DNA of 16,804 bases. It comes from Gp13-AA77 sp036521995 (GTDB lineage: Bacteria; Acidobacteriota; Terriglobia; UBA7540). The stretch lies in NCBI GenBank assembly GCA_036521995.1, contig DATDGR010000268.1, positions 1 to 16,804 of the forward strand, read 5' to 3'. Below the pieces are notes generated by a model that did no database searches, was not told the origin of the DNA, and saw only the letters and a program-made list of their open reading frames with translations. Position 1 is the first letter of the stretch. The number at the start of each line of letters is the position of its first letter. This document shows, piece by piece, positions 13,476-16,804 of this stretch. The translations under genes were made by a program, and so were the position numbers.

Positions 13476-14822
13476 ATGAAGCACGTCCCGACGAGTTTTT
13501 GGCGGTTCGGAGCGCTTGGTCTGGGCGCTCTCCTTCTGCTGACTGCGGACGGCAGACTGAGGGCCCAGCAGAAGCTTACTCTGGACGACCTCGAGAAGAT
13601 TGCCCTAGCTCGCAACCCCACACTCGCCGAAGCTCAGGCGGACGTCCGCGCCTCCGAAGGACGAAGAACGCAGTCGGGGCTGTACCCGAATCCGGTGGTG
13701 GGCTACGAAGGCCGCGAGATCACCGGCGGTCCGGTCTACCGCGGCGGCGAGCACGGTTTCTTCGTGCGGCAGCCGATCGTGACGGCCGGCAAGCTCGGGC
13801 TCAGCCGGAAGGTGTTCGGCGCTGAGGCGGAGCAGGCGACATCCGTGGCCGCAGCCCAGCGCGACCGCGTGATCAACGCCGTGCGCCTCGCCTATTACCA
13901 GGTGCTGGGATCCCAGCAGCAGGTCGAGCTGCGTAGCGATCTGGCCGGCCTCGCGCATCGCGCCGCCCTCACCAGCGCACAGCTCGCCAACGTGGGCCAG
14001 GCCGATCAGCCGGACGTGCTCGAGGCCAGGGTGGAAGCCGGCCGCGCCGACCTCGACCTGCTGGCCGCGCGCTCCGACCAGGAACGCGTCTGGCAGCAAC
14101 TCGCGGCCACCGTGGGAGACCCCTCGCTGCCGATGACGACGCTCGCCGGCCAGCTCGACGATCCGCTGCCCCTGCTCGACCGCAACCAGGTGCTGGCTAC
14201 CCTTCTCAGCGACAGCCCGGAAGTTCAGTCGGCCCATCAGGGGGTGATCCGCGCTGAAGCTGCTTTGAAGCGCGCCCGCGCCGAAAAGCTGCCCGACATC
14301 GAACTGAGCGGCGGTCTAGCCTACAATCGGGAGCTGCTCGACAACAATCACGCCGTGGGCTGGGAAGGCGAAGCCGCCGTGGGCGTCCAGATTCCGATCT
14401 TCAATCGCAACCAGGGGAACGTCGAGACGGCCGAGGCTGAGCTGGCCCACGCCCGGCAGGAGCTCGAGCGCGTGAAGCTCGCCCTGCGGGCCGACTTTGC
14501 TGCCTTTTTTCGCGACTACACCGATGCCGACGAGACCGTCCGGACTTACCATGACCAGATCCTGCCCGACGCCCAGAAGGCCTACGACCTCTACCTTGGG
14601 AAATACCAGCAGATGGCCGCGGCCTATCCCCAGGTGCTCATCGCGCAACGAACACTCTTTCAACTGCGCGAAGAGTACACCCAGGCGCTGGTGAGCGAGC
14701 AGCAGGCGGCGGTGGTCATCCAGGGCTACCTGCTGGCCGGAGGTCTGGCCGCGCCCGTGGCGCCCGGCGAACCCGCCACCGTGTCGCCCGGTATTGAGGT
14801 GCGTCCGGCGGGAGCGCCTTAA
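13476..14822 (+). CDS. TolC/CusC-type outer-membrane efflux channel
   Basis: A 448-residue outer-membrane factor of the TolC superfamily, forming the exit duct of tripartite efflux or type I export systems. A signal peptide (LGLGALLLLTADGRLRAQQ) is followed by the first outer-membrane efflux repeat, starting LTLDDLEKIALARNPTLAEA and including the SGLYPNPVVGYEG segment usual in CzcC/CusC-like members. The second repeat starts near DRNQVLATLLSDSPEV and includes KLPDIELSGGLAYNR and GVQIPIFNRNQGNV. Long Ala/Gln/Glu-rich helices form the periplasmic barrel. AGGAGG is placed 7 bp before the ATG, and the 36-bp gap to the oxidase implies one operon. This context favours copper or other cation efflux. 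The inner-membrane pump (CusA/CzcA) and adaptor (CusB) are absent: the next gene is convergent tnaA. No lipoprotein Cys is evident. Confidence 0.92.
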   Translation: MKHVPTSFWRFGALGLGALLLLTADGRLRAQQKLTLDDLEKIALARNPTLAEAQADVRASEGRRTQSGLYPNPVVGYEGREITGGPVYRGGEHGFFVRQPIVTAGKLGLSRKVFGAEAEQATSVAAAQRDRVINAVRLAYYQVLGSQQQVELRSDLAGLAHRAALTSAQLANVGQADQPDVLEARVEAGRADLDLLAARSDQERVWQQLAATVGDPSLPMTTLAGQLDDPLPLLDRNQVLATLLSDSPEVQSAHQGVIRAEAALKRARAEKLPDIELSGGLAYNRELLDNNHAVGWEGEAAVGVQIPIFNRNQGNVETAEAELAHARQELERVKLALRADFAAFFRDYTDADETVRTYHDQILPDAQKAYDLYLGKYQQMAAAYPQVLIAQRTLFQLREEYTQALVSEQQAAVVIQGYLLAGGLAAPVAPGEPATVSPGIEVRPAGAP

Positions 14823-14876
14823 GCCATCGAGCCTGTAGGCTACGCGCACCGACCTCCTCATCCCGTTCATAGGCTG
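14823..14876. other. Convergent junction without clear terminator
   Basis: The 54 bp between the two convergent stop codons contain only a small inverted repeat, AGCCTGTAGGCT, with five-base arms and no T-run. No intrinsic terminator can be called for either gene. Confidence 0.4.
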
Positions 14877-16229
14877 CTAGAAAGGCTCGAAGCGGGCCGT
14901 GAAGTGGCGCAGGAATGGCGCCTGGTAGGTCAGCTTCAGGCCCCGAATCTGTGCGCGCCGCTTCCACACCTCGAGGATCACCTCGATCACATAGTCGATG
15001 TGACTCTGCGTGTACACGCGCCGCGGAATGGCGAGCCGAACCAGGTCCATGTGGGCAGCATCGCCGAACATGAGCGTGCCGATCTCTACGGACCGGATGC
15101 CGCCTTCCAGGTAGAGCTCGTTGGCCAGGGCCACGCCTGGAAACTCTGCCGGCGGCACCTGGGGCAGGAAGGCTCGAGCGTCAAGGTAAACGGCGTGGCC
15201 GCCCGGCGGCTGCACGATGGGCACGCCGGCCTCCGAGATATGCCTGCCGAGGTAAGCAGTGGAAACAATGCGATAGCGCAGGTAGTCCTCGTCGAGCGCC
15301 TCCTCGAGGCCCACCGCGATAGCCTCCAGATCGCGGCCCGCGAGGCCTCCGTAAGTGGGGTAACCCTCGGTGAGAATCAGCAGGTCCTTCTCCTGCTGCG
15401 CCAGCAGGTCGTCGTTGGTGCAGAGGAAACCGCCGATATTGGCCAGGCCGTCCTTCTTGGCGGACATCGTGCACCCATCGCCCAGCGCGAACATCTCCTG
15501 GGCGATGGCGCAAGGCGTCTTCCCTTTGTAGCCGGGCTCGCGGAGCTTGATCAGGTAGGAGTTTTCGGCGAAGCGGCAGGCGTCGAAATAGAGCGGAATA
15601 CCGTGACGGCGGCAGAGAGCGCTCACCGCCCGCGCGTTCTCCATCGATACCGGCTGGCCTCCGCCCGAGTTGTTGGTGACGGTCAACATCACCAGGGGAA
15701 TGCGCGCGCGCCCCACGCGCCCGATCAGAGTTTCGAGCGCGGCCACATCCATGTTCCCCTTGAAGGGATAGCTGGTCGAAGGCTCGGCGCCCTCGGGCGC
15801 GGGCAGATCCACGGCCTCGGCGCCGGTAAACTCCACATTGGCGCGGGTGGTGTCGAAGTGGGTGTTGTTCGGGACCGAATCCCCCTTCTTGCACATCACG
15901 TGAAACAGGATGCGCTCGGCGGCACGGCCCTGATGGGTGGGGATCACGTGGCGGTAGCCGAAGATGCCCTGCACCACGCGCTTCAGGTGGTCGAAGCTGC
16001 GGCTGCCCGCGTAGCTCTCGTCGCCTTCCATGAGGGCCGCCCACTGGTGCGTGCTCATGGCCCCGGTGCCCGAGTCAGTAAGCAGATCGATCAGCACGTC
16101 GTCGGCGGGAAGCAGGAAAAGGTTGTAGGAGGCGGCCGCCAGCAATCGCTCGCGCTCCTGGCGGGTAGTCCAGCGGATGGGTTCCACGCTCTTGATCCTG
16201 AAGGGCTCGATGATGGCGTGAATGGGCAT
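14877..16229 (-). CDS. tnaA: Tryptophanase (tryptophan indole-lyase)
   Basis: A 450-residue PLP-dependent beta-eliminating lyase that splits L-tryptophan into indole, pyruvate and ammonia. Signatures include EPFRIKSVEPI, DLLTDSGTGAMS, PTHQGRAAE and the PLP site CTMSAKKDGL (second Lys, residue 259). Tyrosine phenol-lyase is the close alternative, and parts such as NIGGFLC and GLAGRDLEA resemble it. Three discriminating sites favour tryptophanase: FDTTR has Asp126 (Thr in tyrosine phenol-lyase), SVEIG has Ile383 (Arg there), and LRHFTARF has His442 (Phe there). The ATG at 16229 is chosen because the family starts there; a longer frame from TTG at 16247 adds six residues and has no ribosome-binding site. 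No tnaC-like leader peptide or tnaB permease is present, so E. coli style tryptophan attenuation is not supported. The gene is convergent with the efflux channel and single. Confidence 0.93.
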   Translation of the reverse strand: MPIHAIIEPFRIKSVEPIRWTTRQERERLLAAASYNLFLLPADDVLIDLLTDSGTGAMSTHQWAALMEGDESYAGSRSFDHLKRVVQGIFGYRHVIPTHQGRAAERILFHVMCKKGDSVPNNTHFDTTRANVEFTGAEAVDLPAPEGAEPSTSYPFKGNMDVAALETLIGRVGRARIPLVMLTVTNNSGGGQPVSMENARAVSALCRRHGIPLYFDACRFAENSYLIKLREPGYKGKTPCAIAQEMFALGDGCTMSAKKDGLANIGGFLCTNDDLLAQQEKDLLILTEGYPTYGGLAGRDLEAIAVGLEEALDEDYLRYRIVSTAYLGRHISEAGVPIVQPPGGHAVYLDARAFLPQVPPAEFPGVALANELYLEGGIRSVEIGTLMFGDAAHMDLVRLAIPRRVYTQSHIDYVIEVILEVWKRRAQIRGLKLTYQAPFLRHFTARFEPF

Positions 16230-16364
16230 CGGCTTGTGTTCCCGCAAGGGGGAATCGCAGAGCGGCCATTGTAGCTCAGCCCGGTTTCCAAGGGCGTGCG
16301 GCCAGGCTGATCCGCTAGCCTTTTTCGCTCTTCACTTTCGCTCCCAGCGGACATGGCTCGCGCG

Positions 16365-16395
16365 GTGTAACGCTCATCGGTAACGTGTAACGTGT
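16365..16395. repeat. GTAACGT heptamer array upstream of tnaA
   Basis: GTAACGT repeats directly at 16380-16386 and 16387-16393, with a further GTGTAACG at 16365-16372. The basic step is 7 nt, as in the two spacers of the mrp-ccm cluster, but the word differs. It is about 135 bp upstream of the tnaA start. Confidence 0.7.
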
Positions 16396-16453
16396 CCAGT
16401 GGTCCCGGTTGTCGAACCCGCAGACATATCAGCAACTCTCCTTTTTTGTTACA

Positions 16454-16597
16454 GATCGTGGCTTTGAACGTCATCAGTTCCCCCTTGCTGGGCCGTTATC
16501 CGGCCCCTCCCGGCCACCACCGGAATCGGCCGCCGGCTTAGGGCGCAGACATCCGAAGAAGTTGTTTAATATGTTCGAGATCCTGGCTTTGAACGTC
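16454..16597. repeat. 19-bp direct repeat pair
   Basis: GATCGTGGCTTTGAACGTC (16454-16472) and GATCCTGGCTTTGAACGTC (16579-16597) differ at one base and are 125 bp apart. On the minus strand they encode similar words, TFKATI and TFKARI, in the two short open frames. They may mark an ancient duplication or a dispersed repeat. Confidence 0.75.
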
Positions 16598-16804
16598 GCC
16601 CGGATGAATGCGCCCCAGGTAACGTTCCTTTTCCGCGCCAGCGACGCTCGCACCTTCCATCGCCGTCCGTTACCGGGTCTCCAGGCTCTCCCGAAAGAGC
16701 ACCGGACCACCACTTGCACATGCAAGGGCCGCTTCCCGTCCCACCAGCCGAGCGGGTAGAGTTGGCGGCCCGTCCGGCCGCGGTCGCGGCGCGATCTGAC
16801 CGAG

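Larger units (their letters stand above)
16230..16804. other. Region without convincing gene, with repeats
   Basis: No gene is supported in these 575 bases. Two short minus-strand frames (about 16725-16474 and onward from 16474) meet at a TGATG stop/start overlap and share a TFKA-type word, but codon usage is not biased like the neighbours and neither resembles a known protein. A minus-strand TACAAT (16273-16268) could be a -10 box for tnaA but lacks a matching -35. The region holds the heptamer array and the 19-bp direct repeat listed separately. Near 16713-16726 is the inverted repeat CTTGCACATGCAAG. Confidence 0.5.

Noticed and set aside
12084..13484. A 466-codon open frame antisense to the multicopper oxidase
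   Set aside because: Its extent mirrors the oxidase gene and its sequence (His/Arg/Gly-rich) has no domain. GC-rich third positions of the true gene explain the lack of stops.
14823..14876. AGCCTGTAGGCT as a bidirectional terminator
   Set aside because: The stem is only five bases with a two-base loop and there is no T-run on either strand.
14904..16274. A 456-codon open frame antisense to tnaA
   Set aside because: It overlaps tnaA almost completely. The tnaA translation matches the family end to end, while the antisense one matches nothing.

Overview
The window is GC-rich and densely coded. The gene set points to an Acidobacteriota-type Gram-negative bacterium: a PEP-CTERM secreted protein, a periplasmic TPR protein of a style common in that phylum, an HDOD protein, CcmBCD-type cytochrome c maturation, a Tat-exported multicopper oxidase with a TolC-family channel, and short-period intergenic repeats. 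The phylum is inferred from gene style. No rRNA, tRNA, CRISPR array, transposase or phage gene was seen.

Layout from left to right. Positions 1-392 are non-coding and hold two arrays of the octamer AACGAACC spaced at 10-11 bp. Next come an HDOD signalling protein (393-1316, +) and a MoxR/ChlI-like AAA+ ATPase (1564-3027, +) with a consensus -10 box placed so that the mRNA could be leaderless. A long minus-strand cluster follows, read from right to left: mrp (Fe-S carrier ATPase), a DUF971 protein, ccmB, ccmC, a 48-residue ccmD with a GTG start, and zwf. Two of its spacers are built largely of degenerate 7-nt repeats.

On the plus strand cutC diverges from mrp. A PEP-CTERM exported protein and a large periplasmic TPR protein follow on the minus strand. 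The TPR gene shares a divergent promoter region with a copper-type cassette on the plus strand (11371-14822). This cassette encodes a small exported Cys/His-containing protein, a two-domain multicopper oxidase with a Met-rich tail, and an outer-membrane efflux channel. Each of the two divergent directions has a TTGACC -35 box and a 17-bp spacer, and the TPR promoter spacer contains a perfect 14-bp palindrome.

Convergent to the cassette is tnaA (14877-16229, -). Three residues that separate tryptophanase from tyrosine phenol-lyase all take the tryptophanase form. The last ~575 bases (16230-16804) hold no convincing gene, only a short heptamer array and a 19-bp direct repeat.

How the genes could work together: Mrp and the DUF971 protein fit Fe-S handling, and CcmBCD fits haem export for cytochrome c, so the minus-strand cluster looks like metal-cofactor assembly with zwf attached, possibly as an NADPH source. 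The plus-strand cassette looks like periplasmic copper oxidation and efflux, but no inner-membrane pump or membrane-fusion protein lies in the window. No single gene is of wholly unknown type. The less explained signals are the heptamer spacers, the helically phased octamer arrays, the small Cys/His exported protein, and the palindrome inside the TPR promoter.
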